A stretch of DNA of 64,000 bases. Origin: Clostridiales bacterium COT073_COT-073 (lineage in GTDB: Bacteria; Bacillota; Clostridia; Lachnospirales; Vallitaleaceae). A program made the position numbers and the translations under genes. The notes beneath the pieces are model-generated. The model was not told where the DNA came from and ran no database searches. It worked only from the letters and a program-made list of their open reading frames with translations. Where the stretch lies: positions 1 through 64,000 of the forward strand of contig RQYD01000018.1 in the NCBI GenBank assembly GCA_003858485.1, read 5' to 3'. Numbering within the stretch: the first letter of the stretch is position 1; every line of letters starts with the position of its first letter. Positions 1 to 9,677 of the stretch are shown one piece after another.

Positions 1-97
1 GAAAGCCATCTTACGAAGTATGTGGCGAAAGCGGGGGAACCCATGTGCCCGCTCCCTGGAGCGGGATAGAGCCAAAAAAGACTGTGGGAAAGTTGAG
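1..97 (+). repeat. MITE-like element, copy A (left end outside window)
   Basis: The right-hand part of a repeat seen again at 18512-18700, 31895-31954, 44993-45068 and 57748-57942. It ends in GTGGGAAAGTTGAG at 84-97, the right terminal inverted repeat of the family, preceded by the shared AAAAAAGACT block and an internal GCTCC/GGAGC hairpin at about 50-62. The left end lies before base 1, so target duplication cannot be tested. A small ORF starting at 45 lies largely within the repeat and is not a gene. Confidence 0.8.
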
Positions 98-105
98 TAA
101 TAAAA

Positions 106-155
106 GAAAACCTTTGCTTGGGAAGATTTCTATAAAGACGCAGGCAAAGGTTTTC
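106..155 (+). terminator. Inverted repeat upstream of uxuA (terminator or attenuator-like)
   Basis: A 12-bp perfect inverted repeat (GAAAACCTTTGC at 106-117, GCAAAGGTTTTC at 144-155) with a 26-base loop, between MITE copy A and uxuA. The right arm ends in TTTTC but no longer T-tract follows. It could end a transcript entering from outside the window or be part of the uxuA leader. Confidence 0.45.
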
Positions 156-231
156 ATAGCAGAAAAACAAAATAATTTTAAGAAAGGAATATATAATGAC
201 TCGTTAGTGAACTCATTATATAAGGAAACAA

Positions 232-1293
232 ATGAGTAAAATGCGACTTTCTTTTCGTTGGTATGGTGAAGATGATAAAGTAAAGCTGGAATATATCCGG
301 CAAATTCCCAATATGCATTCGATTGTAACTGCCGTCTATAATGTGCCGGTGGGTGAAGTATGGCCGGAGGAAACGATTTTTTCCTTAAAGGAGCAGGTAG
401 AAAAAAATGGACTGCATTTTGAAGTGATTGAAAGCATTCCTGTTCATGAAGATATTAAATTGGGAAAACCGACCAGAGAAAAGTATATTGAAAATTATCA
501 GGAAAACATCCGGCGGGTGGCCAGGGCCGGAGTGAAATGTATCTGCTATAACTTTATGCCGGTGTTTGACTGGACCAGAACGCAGCTTGATCATAGGCTG
601 GAAGATGGCTCAACCACTTTGGTATATTATCAGGACCAGGTTGATCAGGTCAATCCGCTGGAAACGGAAAATGACCTGACTTTGCCGGGCTGGGATTCCA
701 GCTACAGCAGGCAGGAACTAAAGGATATTGTAGCAGAATATCATAAACTGACAGAAGAAGATTTGTGGAACAATCTGCAATATTTTTTGGAAAAAATCAT
801 TCCGGTGGCAATTGAGTGTGATGTAAAAATGGCGATTCACGAAGATGATCCTTGTTGGAGTATTTTCGGATTGCCGCGGATTATCACTTGTGAAGCCAAT
901 TTGGATCGATTTTTAAAACTGGTTGATGACCCGCATAACGGCATTACTTTCTGCACCGGTTCACTGGGCTGTTCGGCCAGTAATGATGTAGTGGCTTTGG
1001 CGGCTAAATATGCGGCTCAGGGCCGGATTCACTTTGTGCATATGCGTAATGTCAAGTTAGTAGAAAATGGCTTTGAAGAAAGTGCGCATTTATCAAGTTG
1101 CGGCACTCTGGATATGTATGGAGTAATGAAAGCTCTTTATGATAATGGTTTTGATGGATATATCCGGCCGGATCACGGGCGGATGATTTGGGGGGAAACC
1201 GGTCGGCCGGGTTATGGCCTGTATGATCGGGCCTTAGGAGCGGCTTATTTAAACGGCTTATGGGAAGCTGTTGAGAAAGGTGGTGCCAAATGA
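232..1293 (+). CDS. uxuA: Mannonate dehydratase
   Basis: 353 residues, normal for the Gram-positive form of UxuA. It dehydrates D-mannonate to 2-keto-3-deoxygluconate in hexuronate (glucuronate) breakdown in the cytosol. Family motifs are easy to see: MRLSFRWYG at the N-terminus, the metal-site region [12 protein letters not shown] near residue 203, FCTGSLGCS near 240, HFVHMRN near 268 and RPDHGRMIW near 315. AAGGA at 222-226 sits 5 bases before the ATG at 232; the second ATG at 241 is too far from it. The stop overlaps the start of the next gene by four bases (ATGA), so the two are translationally coupled. Metal dependence (Mn/Fe) is known for the family, not seen here. Confidence 0.95.
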   Translation: MSKMRLSFRWYGEDDKVKLEYIRQIPNMHSIVTAVYNVPVGEVWPEETIFSLKEQVEKNGLHFEVIESIPVHEDIKLGKPTREKYIENYQENIRRVARAGVKCICYNFMPVFDWTRTQLDHRLEDGSTTLVYYQDQVDQVNPLETENDLTLPGWDSSYSRQELKDIVAEYHKLTEEDLWNNLQYFLEKIIPVAIECDVKMAIHEDDPCWSIFGLPRIITCEANLDRFLKLVDDPHNGITFCTGSLGCSASNDVVALAAKYAAQGRIHFVHMRNVKLVENGFEESAHLSSCGTLDMYGVMKALYDNGFDGYIRPDHGRMIWGETGRPGYGLYDRALGAAYLNGLWEAVEKGGAK

Positions 1294-2135
1294 AATTACC
1301 GATTGCCATTGATTTAAACGGAAAAGTAGCGGTAGTGACCGGTGCCGGCGGGGTTTTATGCTCACAAATGGCACATGCTTTAGCTGCCTCCGGTGCCAAG
1401 GTGGCCTTGCTTGACTTAAATGAAGAGGCTGCTCAAGCTCAAGCCGACAAAATTTGTGCCGAAGGTTATGTGGCTAAAGGTTATGCAGCCAATGTACTGG
1501 ATAAGGAAAGTTTAAAAACTGCTCATAACAGGATATTGGCGGAGCTTGGCACTTGTGATATTTTAATTAATGGGGCTGGCGGCAATAATCCCCGGGCCAC
1601 AACCGATAAAGAATATTATGAGGCAGGCGATATTGATGCCGACACCAAATCATTTTTTGATTTGGAGCAGGCCGGTGTGGAATTTGTATTTAATTTAAAT
1701 TTTATCGGTACTTTACTACCAACTCAGGAATTTGCCAGAGATATGGTCGAAAAAGGAGGAAATATTATTAATATTTCTTCAATGAATGCCTATACACCAC
1801 TGACCAAAATACCGGCCTACAGTGGAGCGAAAGCGGCTATCAGCAATTTTACCCAGTGGCTGGCAGTTCATTTTGCCGGTACCGGCATCCGGGTGAATGC
1901 GATTGCGCCGGGATTTTTTGTCACCAATCAAAATGAAAAATTATTATATAACGAAGATGGAACGCCAACGGCCAGAACGAACAAAATCATAGCTGCTACC
2001 CCAATGAAACGCTTTGGCCGGACAGAAGAATTGCTGGGCAGTATTTTGTTTTTATTGTCTGAAGAAGCAGCTGGTTTTATTACCGGGGTATGTATTCCGA
2101 TTGATGGCGGATTTTCGGCTTATTCCGGAGTATAA
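1290..2135 (+). CDS. uxuB: SDR-type D-mannonate oxidoreductase (fructuronate reductase)
   Basis: 281 residues, a classical short-chain dehydrogenase/reductase. The cofactor motif [11 protein letters not shown] lies at about 15-25, NGAGG near 93-97, the catalytic Ser near 166 (NISSMNAY) and the YSGAK Tyr/Lys pair near 176-180. Closely following uxuA with a 4-base overlap, it most likely reduces fructuronate to mannonate, like the YjmF/UxuB SDR of Bacillus rather than the larger polyol-dehydrogenase-type UxuB of E. coli. The substrate is inferred from gene context; the fold and cofactor site are seen directly. Confidence 0.85.
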   Translation: MKLPIAIDLNGKVAVVTGAGGVLCSQMAHALAASGAKVALLDLNEEAAQAQADKICAEGYVAKGYAANVLDKESLKTAHNRILAELGTCDILINGAGGNNPRATTDKEYYEAGDIDADTKSFFDLEQAGVEFVFNLNFIGTLLPTQEFARDMVEKGGNIINISSMNAYTPLTKIPAYSGAKAAISNFTQWLAVHFAGTGIRVNAIAPGFFVTNQNEKLLYNEDGTPTARTNKIIAATPMKRFGRTEELLGSILFLLSEEAAGFITGVCIPIDGGFSAYSGV

Positions 2136-2251
2136 ATAGTATCTGATCAAATGGCGGTGCCTGTTTGGCAGTGATGATCTTTAAACGATATCATCTCTAA
2201 TAGGCATTGCCTGCCAAGGAAAACAATAATCGCCAGGAAAAGGAGGAAGAC

Positions 2252-4024
2252 ATGGCAAAGGTTGATTTAAAAGCAAAGCCTTATTATTTGGATGAGGAAG
2301 CAATTCAGTGGGTGGAAGATACAATTGCCGGTATGACTTTGGATGAAAAGATCGGACAATTATTTGTTAACATGGGCTCTGCCCGAACAGAAGAATATTT
2401 GACAGAGGTTTTAGAGAAATACAAATTTGGGGCAGTCCGCTATAATCCGGGAACAGCTGAGGAAGTGTATGAGCAAAACCGGATTTTACAGGAGAATTCC
2501 AAGATCCCGCTGCTGATTGCAGCCAATACCGAATCCGGCGGCAATGGGGCCAGTAAAGATGGCACAGAAATTGGCTGTGAAATAAAAATTGGGGCCACCG
2601 GTGATGAAAAATATGCTTATGAATTGGGACGGGTTTCCGGGATTGAAGCGGCAGCGGTTGGCTGTAACTGGTCATTTGCACCGATTACCGATATTAACCG
2701 GAGCTGGCGCAATCCGATTATTTCTTCCCGAACCTTCGGTGATGATCCGGATCGGGTGTTGGCAATGTCTAAGGCCTATATGAAAGGCTTTATGGAAAGC
2801 AATATGATTTGTGCCATGAAACATTTCCCGGGTGATGGCTTAGATGAAAGAGATCAGCATTTAAGTAACTCTGTCAATCATTATTCTTGTGCAGAATGGG
2901 ATGCCACTTTTGGTAAGGTCTACAGTGGCATGATTGAAGCCGGAGTGCATTCCGTAATGGCCGGTCATATTATGCAGCCGGCTTACCAGAAACATTTTAA
3001 TCCGCAGATGAAAGACCAGGATACCATGCCGGCTTCCTTGTCAAAAGAATTATTGACTGACTTATTAAGAGGTAAATTGGGCTTTAATGGTTTGATTGTG
3101 ACCGATGCTTCGCATATGGTGGGGATGACAGCTATGCTTCGGCGTCGGGATATCCTGCCTACAGCTATTGCTGCTGGTTGTGATTTATTCCTGTTTTTCA
3201 ATGATCCGGATGAAGATTTTGCCTATATGAAAGCCGGCTATGAAAGTGGTGTTATTACGGAAGAAAGGATGCAGGATGCGCTGAGGCGAATTTTAGGATT
3301 AAAAGCATATCTGGGTTTACATAAAAAAGCCAAAACCGAAATCATGCCACCAAAGGAAGGGATGTCGGTGATTGGCAGTCAGGAGTTTAAGGCGATTGCC
3401 AGAGAAGTTTCCGATCAGGCAATTACTTTGGTTAAAAATATTGGTGATTCCCCATTGCCGATCTGCCCGCAAAAGCATCGGCGTATTTTGCTGGTGCCAC
3501 AGGCAGTGACCAATCCGATTGCCACCATTTTAAGCGGAGGTAAATCGAAAAAGCCGCCGGTCGAATATTTAAAGGAAAAACTGGAGGCAGAGGGCTTTAC
3601 TGTTACGATTTATGAGTCGATGATGGATAAATTGGAAAAACTTCCACCGGAAGAAGCCGGCAAGATGATGATGAATGCTTATGCCGGCAAGTCGCCAATT
3701 ACTTCTATCACCGATAATTATGATTTGATCATTCAGGTGGCGCATGTGGTCAATATGTTTGGCACCGTGCAGCGGATCAGTTGGAAATTAAGCAAGGGTA
3801 CACCGGATATTCCCTGGTATGTGCATGAACTGCCGACGATTTTTGTATCTTTGTCCTGTCCTTTCCACTTAGCCGATGTACCGCAGGTGAAAACTTATAT
3901 CAATACCTATGATAAAAATGAACATACTTTGGACGCTTTGGTGGAAAAATTGCTGGGCCGCTCTGAATTTAAAGGCATTGATCCGGTGGATTCGTTCTGT
4001 GGCTTGCCGGATACCCGCTGGTAG
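2252..4024 (+). CDS. Glycoside hydrolase family 3 protein
   Basis: 590 residues from the ATG at 2252, preceded by AGGAGG with a 5-base spacer; an in-frame ATG at 2207 has no ribosome binding site. No signal peptide, so cytosolic. The GH3 N-terminal barrel shows MTLDEKIGQLF near residue 30, AMKHFPGDG near 190 with a following D-x-x-x-x-H, and the nucleophile region GLIVTDASHM near 280. The KHFPGDG...H arrangement is that of NagZ-type GH3 enzymes, in which His replaces the usual acid/base Glu. A C-terminal region of about 200 residues follows. It probably hydrolyses a beta-linked disaccharide imported by the cell; the exact sugar cannot be read. It lies 116 bases after uxuB and may be cotranscribed. 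Confidence 0.88.
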   Translation: MAKVDLKAKPYYLDEEAIQWVEDTIAGMTLDEKIGQLFVNMGSARTEEYLTEVLEKYKFGAVRYNPGTAEEVYEQNRILQENSKIPLLIAANTESGGNGASKDGTEIGCEIKIGATGDEKYAYELGRVSGIEAAAVGCNWSFAPITDINRSWRNPIISSRTFGDDPDRVLAMSKAYMKGFMESNMICAMKHFPGDGLDERDQHLSNSVNHYSCAEWDATFGKVYSGMIEAGVHSVMAGHIMQPAYQKHFNPQMKDQDTMPASLSKELLTDLLRGKLGFNGLIVTDASHMVGMTAMLRRRDILPTAIAAGCDLFLFFNDPDEDFAYMKAGYESGVITEERMQDALRRILGLKAYLGLHKKAKTEIMPPKEGMSVIGSQEFKAIAREVSDQAITLVKNIGDSPLPICPQKHRRILLVPQAVTNPIATILSGGKSKKPPVEYLKEKLEAEGFTVTIYESMMDKLEKLPPEEAGKMMMNAYAGKSPITSITDNYDLIIQVAHVVNMFGTVQRISWKLSKGTPDIPWYVHELPTIFVSLSCPFHLADVPQVKTYINTYDKNEHTLDALVEKLLGRSEFKGIDPVDSFCGLPDTRW

Positions 4025-4233
4025 AGATTTTTCGGTGCCGGAAGATGCCTGTGGTTTAAGATTTCTACATAAGATATGCTCCATGATATCTGAATAGAAA
4101 GCTTATTGGCAGCAGTTTTTGGCCGGCTGTGGGGAGCTGCAAGGGCAGATGATGGAAAATTAAAAGCAGTCAGTTGGAAGAAAGGAGCAATCCATTTCTC
4201 TTAAAAGAGGAGGATTGGATCATATATTAAGCA

Positions 4234-5073
4234 GTGAACGGATTTAATTATGAAAAAGAGCATGATTTTTTGATTTGCGTCGACAGTGACGGTTGTGCTA
4301 TGGATACCATGAATGTTAAGCATATTGCCTGCTTTGGGCCGGAATGGGTCAAACAGTATGGACTGGCAGAGATCCGGCAGCCGGCACTGGCATATTGGAA
4401 TCATATTAATTTATATTCTGCCACCAGAGGGATTAATCGTTTTAAAGGATTGGCTATGGCGCTGTTATGGGCAAAGGAGCAGGGCTATGCTGCCGAAGGA
4501 CTGGATGATTTTATTAAATGGACCGAAAATGCCAAAGAATTATCAAATCCGGCTTTGCTGGCAGCCTGTCAAAAGACAGACAGTCTGTGTATGGAAAATG
4601 CCTTGTTGTGGAGTATTCATGTTAACCGGGCAATCCATAATTTGCCGCCGGATGACAAGCCATTTGCCGGAGTGAGTGAAACTATGAGGGGAATGGCAGC
4701 CCAGGCTGACGTGGTGGCAGTATCTTCGGCCAATGCCGAAGCGGTCACGCAGGAGTGGAACAAACATGGACTGGCTGATGCCTGCCAAACACTTTTATGT
4801 CAGGAATATGGCTCCAAGGCTTTTTGTATTGGTGAATTGCTAAAGAAAGGCTATGAGCGGAAAAGGACCTTGATGGTTGGAGATGCGCCGGGTGACAAGG
4901 ACAGTGCTGCACAAAACGGAGTGTGGTTTTTCCCGATTCTGGTCGGTCATGAAAAAGAAAGCTGGTTAAGACTTCAGCAAGAGGCATTTCCCAGGTTATT
5001 AGCCGGGAAGTTTGATGATGATTATCAGCAGCAGTTGATTGCTGAGTTTAAGCAGACATTGGGCATTGGTTGA
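4234..5073 (+). CDS. HAD-superfamily hydrolase
   Basis: 279 residues starting at a GTG at 4234, which directly follows an in-frame stop two codons upstream; later ATGs would delete motif I. HAD motif I is CVDSDGCAMDT (about 12-22, a D-x-D-G-C variant), motif II is VAVSSANAEAV near 150, and motif IV is MVGDAPGDKDSA near 210. A helical cap lies between motifs I and II. Probably a cytosolic phosphatase or phosphonatase-like enzyme acting on a small phosphorylated metabolite of the uxuAB-GH3 pathway; the substrate is unknown. The only good Shine-Dalgarno (AGGAGG at 4208-4213) is about 20 bases from the GTG, unusually far. Confidence 0.8.
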   Translation: MNGFNYEKEHDFLICVDSDGCAMDTMNVKHIACFGPEWVKQYGLAEIRQPALAYWNHINLYSATRGINRFKGLAMALLWAKEQGYAAEGLDDFIKWTENAKELSNPALLAACQKTDSLCMENALLWSIHVNRAIHNLPPDDKPFAGVSETMRGMAAQADVVAVSSANAEAVTQEWNKHGLADACQTLLCQEYGSKAFCIGELLKKGYERKRTLMVGDAPGDKDSAAQNGVWFFPILVGHEKESWLRLQQEAFPRLLAGKFDDDYQQQLIAEFKQTLGIG

Positions 5074-5094
5074 GTGGTTAAGAAACAGATGTAC

Positions 5095-5892
5095 TCAGGC
5101 ATATAAAAGACCAACTAAAAACAGAACGAGTTTTCGTGGTAAAATTCGTTGTAATAATAAAAACAAATGATATTGCCAGCCAATGGTTTGAACCGGTGGC
5201 TGGTATTTTCTTTGTGAACGCTTAAAAATAACCTTGGCTACATAATTGGCCGACATTCCGGTCTGTTCATCTTTGGCCATTTTAGCAATCGAATTGGCCA
5301 GTTTTTTCCGGTAATGGGGCTGGTGACTGGCCTGCGCCTGCCGGTGAGCAGTGAAGTCGGTTTTAATATCTCCTAATAAAAAAGAGCTGACTTTTACACC
5401 AAAGGGTTTCAGTTCCAGTTGCCATGCTTCCAGCAGTTTATTCATGGCTGCCTTGGAGGCAGAGTAAAAACTTTGATAAGGCAGGGCGATCTCGCCGGCA
5501 ACAGAGCTGATAAATAATATTTTACTGCCTCTTTTTTTCTTTAATAATGGCAAAAAGTTTTGAATGGTCAGAAAAGCCCCAAAAAAATTGACATCAAATT
5601 GCTGTCTGGCACTTTCCAGAGAAGTTTCTTCTGTTACACCAGCAATGCCATAGCCGGCACAGCAGATCAAAATATCGACCGGATGGCCAGCTTTGGCAAT
5701 TTCAGAGGCCGCCAGCTGTAAATCGCCGGCCTTGGTAATATCACAGCCAAGATGCCGGATATTGACTTCTTTCCAGGAATAGACACGTCGACTTAAAGTA
5801 TATACTTGATAGTGATGGGCAGCATACACCCGGGCCAGTTCCTGGCCAATACCACTGCTGCCTCCGGTGATGACAACTGTTGGTTTGATCAT
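5095..5892 (-). CDS. Short-chain dehydrogenase/reductase
   Basis: 265 residues from an ATG whose complement ends at 5892, with GGAG 7 bases upstream; a longer reading to 5937 lacks support. Motifs: VVITGGSSGIGQE at about 5-17, CCAGYG near 82, the catalytic Ser in LFISSVAGE near 133 and YSASKAA Tyr/Lys near 148-152. The C-terminus ends in a hydrophobic stretch (LFLLLQ...LVLFLVGLLYA), typical of SDRs of the dehydrogenase/reductase 7-like type that associate with membranes. Substrate unknown. It runs convergently with the HAD gene and stands alone. Confidence 0.85.
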   Translation of the reverse strand: MIKPTVVITGGSSGIGQELARVYAAHHYQVYTLSRRVYSWKEVNIRHLGCDITKAGDLQLAASEIAKAGHPVDILICCAGYGIAGVTEETSLESARQQFDVNFFGAFLTIQNFLPLLKKKRGSKILFISSVAGEIALPYQSFYSASKAAMNKLLEAWQLELKPFGVKVSSFLLGDIKTDFTAHRQAQASHQPHYRKKLANSIAKMAKDEQTGMSANYVAKVIFKRSQRKYQPPVQTIGWQYHLFLLLQRILPRKLVLFLVGLLYA

Positions 5893-6057
5893 GTTTTGAC
5901 TCCTTTCCTTCGCAGAATGCCAAAAAGATATTGGCATATGATGGTTTGGGCTTTGGCTATGTTTCGGATTAGATAGCCATTGAAAAGGATGAAATTTCCT
6001 GTTCAGGCAAAGTTACAAGCAGATAAACAGCTTTAAAATGTCTGCTACGATAAATGA

Positions 6058-7869
6058 TTATCCATTTTCATTAGCAAACTGACTGTTATAGAGTTTGGCA
6101 TATAAACCATTTTGAGCCATCAGGCTTTGATGATGGCCAATTTCTTTAATATCGCCGTTCTCCATATAGATAATCATATCTGCATCCCGAATGGTGGAGA
6201 GCCGGTGGGCAATAATAAAACTGGTCCGGCCTTTCATTAAGGTGGCCATAGCTTCCTGGATCAAGACCTCAGTTCTGGTATCGACCGAACTGGTGGCTTC
6301 ATCTAAGATCATGATTGGACTGTTGGAAAGAATGGCTCTGGCAATTGTCAGGAGCTGCTTTTCGCCCTGAGCTAAATTGGAAGCACCCTCTTGCAGCATA
6401 AATTGATAGCCATCCGGCAGGGCATTGATAAAAGCATCGGCCCGGGATGCTTTAGCAGCAGCAATTACTTCTTCATCTGATGCATTTAATCGGCCATAAC
6501 GCAAATTTTCCATTATGCTGCCGGTAAACAGCCAGGTATCCTGTAGTACCATACCGAATATTTTGCGCAGCTCTGTTCGCTTCATTTGACGGATATCGAC
6601 ATCATTAACTAAAATTTGTCCATCATTAATATCATAAAAGCGCAACAGTAAATTAACCAGAGTGGTCTTACCGGCACCAGTCGGACCGACAATCGCCACT
6701 TTTTGTCCGGCCCCGACTTTGAGATTGACATCATGCATCAGCGTTTGACCGGGCAAATATCCAAATTTGACATGTCTGAATTCAACACTGCCAGTGATAA
6801 TTTCCGGTTTTTGAGCAGGCTCAGCATCTGGCACTTCTTCGGCTTCATCCAAAAATTCAAAGACTCTGGAAGCTGCCGCTGCGGTTGCCTGCATAATATT
6901 GGCAATTTGCACTGTTTGATTAATTGGCATGGAGAACTGTCTTAAATATTGAATAAAGGATTGAGTCATGCCTACAGTCATACGACCATTAATTACTAAA
7001 GCGCCACTGACCACCACTACTACTGCATAACCCAGATTACCCATGGCCTGAGTGATTGGCATTAAAGTAGAGGACAAAAACTGTGATTTCCAACCACTAT
7101 TATATAGCTGCCGGTTGTAGTTTTCAAAATTGGCAATTGTTTGGGCCTCGGTTCCAAAGGCGGAAACAATGGTATGCCCGGTATATACTTCTTCCACATA
7201 GCCATTGATTTGGCCCAGCGTTTCCTGCTGCTGCTTAAAATATTTTTGAGCCATTTTGGCAATTTTAATGGAAAAAAACAGAGCCAGAGGAATGGTCACC
7301 AGTCCGATCAAAGTCAGGGTCGGACTGATAAAGATCATCATGGTAAAAATACAAATAACTGTAGTCAGTGAGGTAACGATTTGGTCTAAACTTTGCTGCA
7401 AACTGTTGGAGATCATGTCAACATCATTAGTGATACGACTTAAAATATCGCCATAGGTGTTAGTATCAAAGTAATTCAGTGGCAGCTTTTTAAATTTTAA
7501 ATCAACCTGGCGGCGCAGATCATAAATGGTTTTTTGAGAAAGTCGGACCAGTATGGCTGAACCGATATATTTTAGGATGGCATAAGACAGATATATCCCG
7601 GCCAGGCAAATTAAAATATGAATAAAATACTGAATGGCTTTCGGATCGGGCTGCCCATTTGTGACCAGGTGGATCAGAGAATCGGTGGCCTTACCCATAA
7701 TATAAGGACCGAAGCTGCTCAACAGGGAAGCGGCAATAATAAAAATAATGGATATCAGTAAACCATTACGATAAGGTGACATAAAGCGAAATAATCGGCC
7801 AAAGACTTGTTTAAAGCTGACCGAAGCATCAGAGGAATGACCATGAAAATCATGTTTGTGTCTTTGCAT
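6058..7869 (-). CDS. ABC exporter subunit, catalytic half (MDR/lipid type)
   Basis: 603 residues: a six-helix type IV transmembrane domain (about 30-340) fused to a nucleotide-binding domain. Walker A is GPTGAGKTT near 393, Walker B is IMILDEATSSVD with the catalytic Glu, and the switch His is present in IIAHRLSTI. The signature is LAQGE, not LSGGQ. With the partner encoded one base upstream (7871-9598) it forms a heterodimer like BmrCD, LmrCD or TM287/288. In such pairs the competent site uses this subunit's Walker motifs and the partner's canonical signature, exactly the split seen here. Likely exports drugs or lipids; the substrate is not readable. Confidence 0.92.
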   Translation of the reverse strand: MQRHKHDFHGHSSDASVSFKQVFGRLFRFMSPYRNGLLISIIFIIAASLLSSFGPYIMGKATDSLIHLVTNGQPDPKAIQYFIHILICLAGIYLSYAILKYIGSAILVRLSQKTIYDLRRQVDLKFKKLPLNYFDTNTYGDILSRITNDVDMISNSLQQSLDQIVTSLTTVICIFTMMIFISPTLTLIGLVTIPLALFFSIKIAKMAQKYFKQQQETLGQINGYVEEVYTGHTIVSAFGTEAQTIANFENYNRQLYNSGWKSQFLSSTLMPITQAMGNLGYAVVVVVSGALVINGRMTVGMTQSFIQYLRQFSMPINQTVQIANIMQATAAAASRVFEFLDEAEEVPDAEPAQKPEIITGSVEFRHVKFGYLPGQTLMHDVNLKVGAGQKVAIVGPTGAGKTTLVNLLLRFYDINDGQILVNDVDIRQMKRTELRKIFGMVLQDTWLFTGSIMENLRYGRLNASDEEVIAAAKASRADAFINALPDGYQFMLQEGASNLAQGEKQLLTIARAILSNSPIMILDEATSSVDTRTEVLIQEAMATLMKGRTSFIIAHRLSTIRDADMIIYMENGDIKEIGHHQSLMAQNGLYAKLYNSQFANENG

Positions 7870-7870
7870 C

Positions 7871-9598
7871 CTACACCTCCTCCTGGCTTAACTGTGAATA
7901 AACAATTTCCTGATAAACCTGACAGCTTTTAAGCAGGTCATCATGTTTACCCTGACCGACACAGCGCCCATTTTCCAGGACTAAAATCCGATCTGCATTT
8001 TTAATGGTGCTGACTCTTTGGGCAACTAAAATAACGGTTGCAGCTTTGGCTTCAGCCAGTAAGGCCTTACGCAGGGCAGCATCGGTTTTAAAGTCCAAAG
8101 CCGAAAAACTGTCATCGAAGATATAGATCTCGGGCTTACGGGCAATTGCCCGGGCAATCGCTAATCTTTGCTTTTGACCGCCTGATACATTGGTTGCACC
8201 TTGGGTGATCGGTGCCTGCAAGCCACCCTCTTTGGCCATGGCAAAGTCATAAGACTGAGCGACCCGAATGGCATGTTCAATTACTTCCTCAGCCGGATCT
8301 TCCAGACCATAGCCAACATTATCAGCAATTGTGCCTTTAAATAAAAAAGCCTTTTGCGGCACTAAGCCAATTTTCGCACGCAGAGTTTTTAGCTCAATGT
8401 CTTTGATATTAATACCATTGACTAAAATTTCGCCACTGTGGACATCATAAAAACGTGGAATTAAATTGATCAGAGTTGATTTCCCGCAGCCGGTTGAACC
8501 GATAATGGCTGTTACTTCACCAGGGCCGGAATCGAAGGAGATATTTTCCAATGCCGGCGCATTGGCATGGGGAAAAGTAAAGCTGACATTTTTAAAAGAA
8601 AGATATCCTTTTTTGGAATTTGCGATTGCAGGCACAGCTGGCTCAGCAATGATCGGGGTGGTATTTAATACCTGATTGATTCGCTCGGCAGAAACAGCAG
8701 CCCGGGGATACATGATAAAAAGCATGGATAACATTAAAACCGACATCATGATCTGCATCACGTATTGAGTAATGGCAATAATATCGCCCACCGGAATGGC
8801 TGAGTGATGAATGATTTGATAGCCGCCAAAACCAATAATGGCGACCATAGTGCCATATAAGATAAGGGTTAAAGCCGGCATCATCAGGGTCATAATTAAG
8901 TTCATCTGAATGGAGGTTTTCATAAAATCCGAATTTACCTGATTAAAGCGTTCTTCTTCAAATTGTTCGGTGCCAAAGGTACGGGCCACCCGGATTCCGG
9001 TCAGCTTTTCCCGAATAACCAAATTGATTTGATCCAATTTTTTTTGCATTTGCCTGGACAACGGGGCAGCCAGTTTACCGACCATTAAAATGAAAATAAC
9101 CATTAATGGCATGGAAAACAACAAGACCATTGACATCTTAGGACTTTTGCCAAGCGCCATAATTAACCCGCCAACACACATGATCGGAGCCATCAGGGCA
9201 ACCCGGAGCAGGATATTCATAAAGGTTTGAACCTGCATAACATCATTGTTGGTCCGGGTAATTAGTGAAGAAGCCGAAAAATGGTCAAATTCTGTTTGCG
9301 AAAAGGATTGAATTTGGCTGAAGATCAAAGAGCGTAAATTTTTGCCCATGCCAACTGTAGACAGTGAAGCAAAAAAACCGGTGGCAATACTACAGGCGGC
9401 ACCAAGTAGTACAAACAGCAGCATAATTCCGCCAATAGCAATTATTTCACCCATGTCCTGATTGGGGATGGCAGTATTGATTACATTTGATAAATACATA
9501 GGCAGTGCCAAACTGGCTCCGACTGAGCCGATGACGCTGACAAAGAGAAGCAGGATCATCCCTTTAAAGCGCATCAGCTCGGTTAGCATTCGCTTCAT
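7871..9598 (-). CDS. ABC exporter subunit, degenerate-site half
   Basis: 575 residues with six predicted membrane helices (about 15-320) and a C-terminal ATPase domain. Walker A is GSTGCGKST near 369 and the signature is canonical VSGGQ. Walker B reads IYIFDDSFSALD, so Asp replaces the catalytic Glu, and the switch region reads LVAQRVSTI, so Gln replaces His. These two changes mark the degenerate ATP site of heterodimeric exporters. First gene of a two-gene operon; the downstream partner starts one base after its stop. Possible roles are multidrug or lipid export. Confidence 0.92.
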   Translation of the reverse strand: MKRMLTELMRFKGMILLLFVSVIGSVGASLALPMYLSNVINTAIPNQDMGEIIAIGGIMLLFVLLGAACSIATGFFASLSTVGMGKNLRSLIFSQIQSFSQTEFDHFSASSLITRTNNDVMQVQTFMNILLRVALMAPIMCVGGLIMALGKSPKMSMVLLFSMPLMVIFILMVGKLAAPLSRQMQKKLDQINLVIREKLTGIRVARTFGTEQFEEERFNQVNSDFMKTSIQMNLIMTLMMPALTLILYGTMVAIIGFGGYQIIHHSAIPVGDIIAITQYVMQIMMSVLMLSMLFIMYPRAAVSAERINQVLNTTPIIAEPAVPAIANSKKGYLSFKNVSFTFPHANAPALENISFDSGPGEVTAIIGSTGCGKSTLINLIPRFYDVHSGEILVNGINIKDIELKTLRAKIGLVPQKAFLFKGTIADNVGYGLEDPAEEVIEHAIRVAQSYDFAMAKEGGLQAPITQGATNVSGGQKQRLAIARAIARKPEIYIFDDSFSALDFKTDAALRKALLAEAKAATVILVAQRVSTIKNADRILVLENGRCVGQGKHDDLLKSCQVYQEIVYSQLSQEEV

Positions 9599-9677
9599 AG
9601 ATACCTCCGATAATGGTCATGACAACAGAATTGGCAGTTAAATTGCTGACTTAAATTGAATCATGGGAAAATCGGCA

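Noticed and set aside
106-155. c-di-GMP (GEMM) riboswitch ahead of uxuA
   Set aside because: GACGCA and GCAAA-like words occur, but the GGCAAACC...GACGCAAAGCC core and the two-stem arrangement are not present; a simple inverted repeat explains it.
45-239. 64-codon ORF before uxuA
   Set aside because: It starts inside MITE copy A, contains repeat-derived sequence and has no ribosome binding site.
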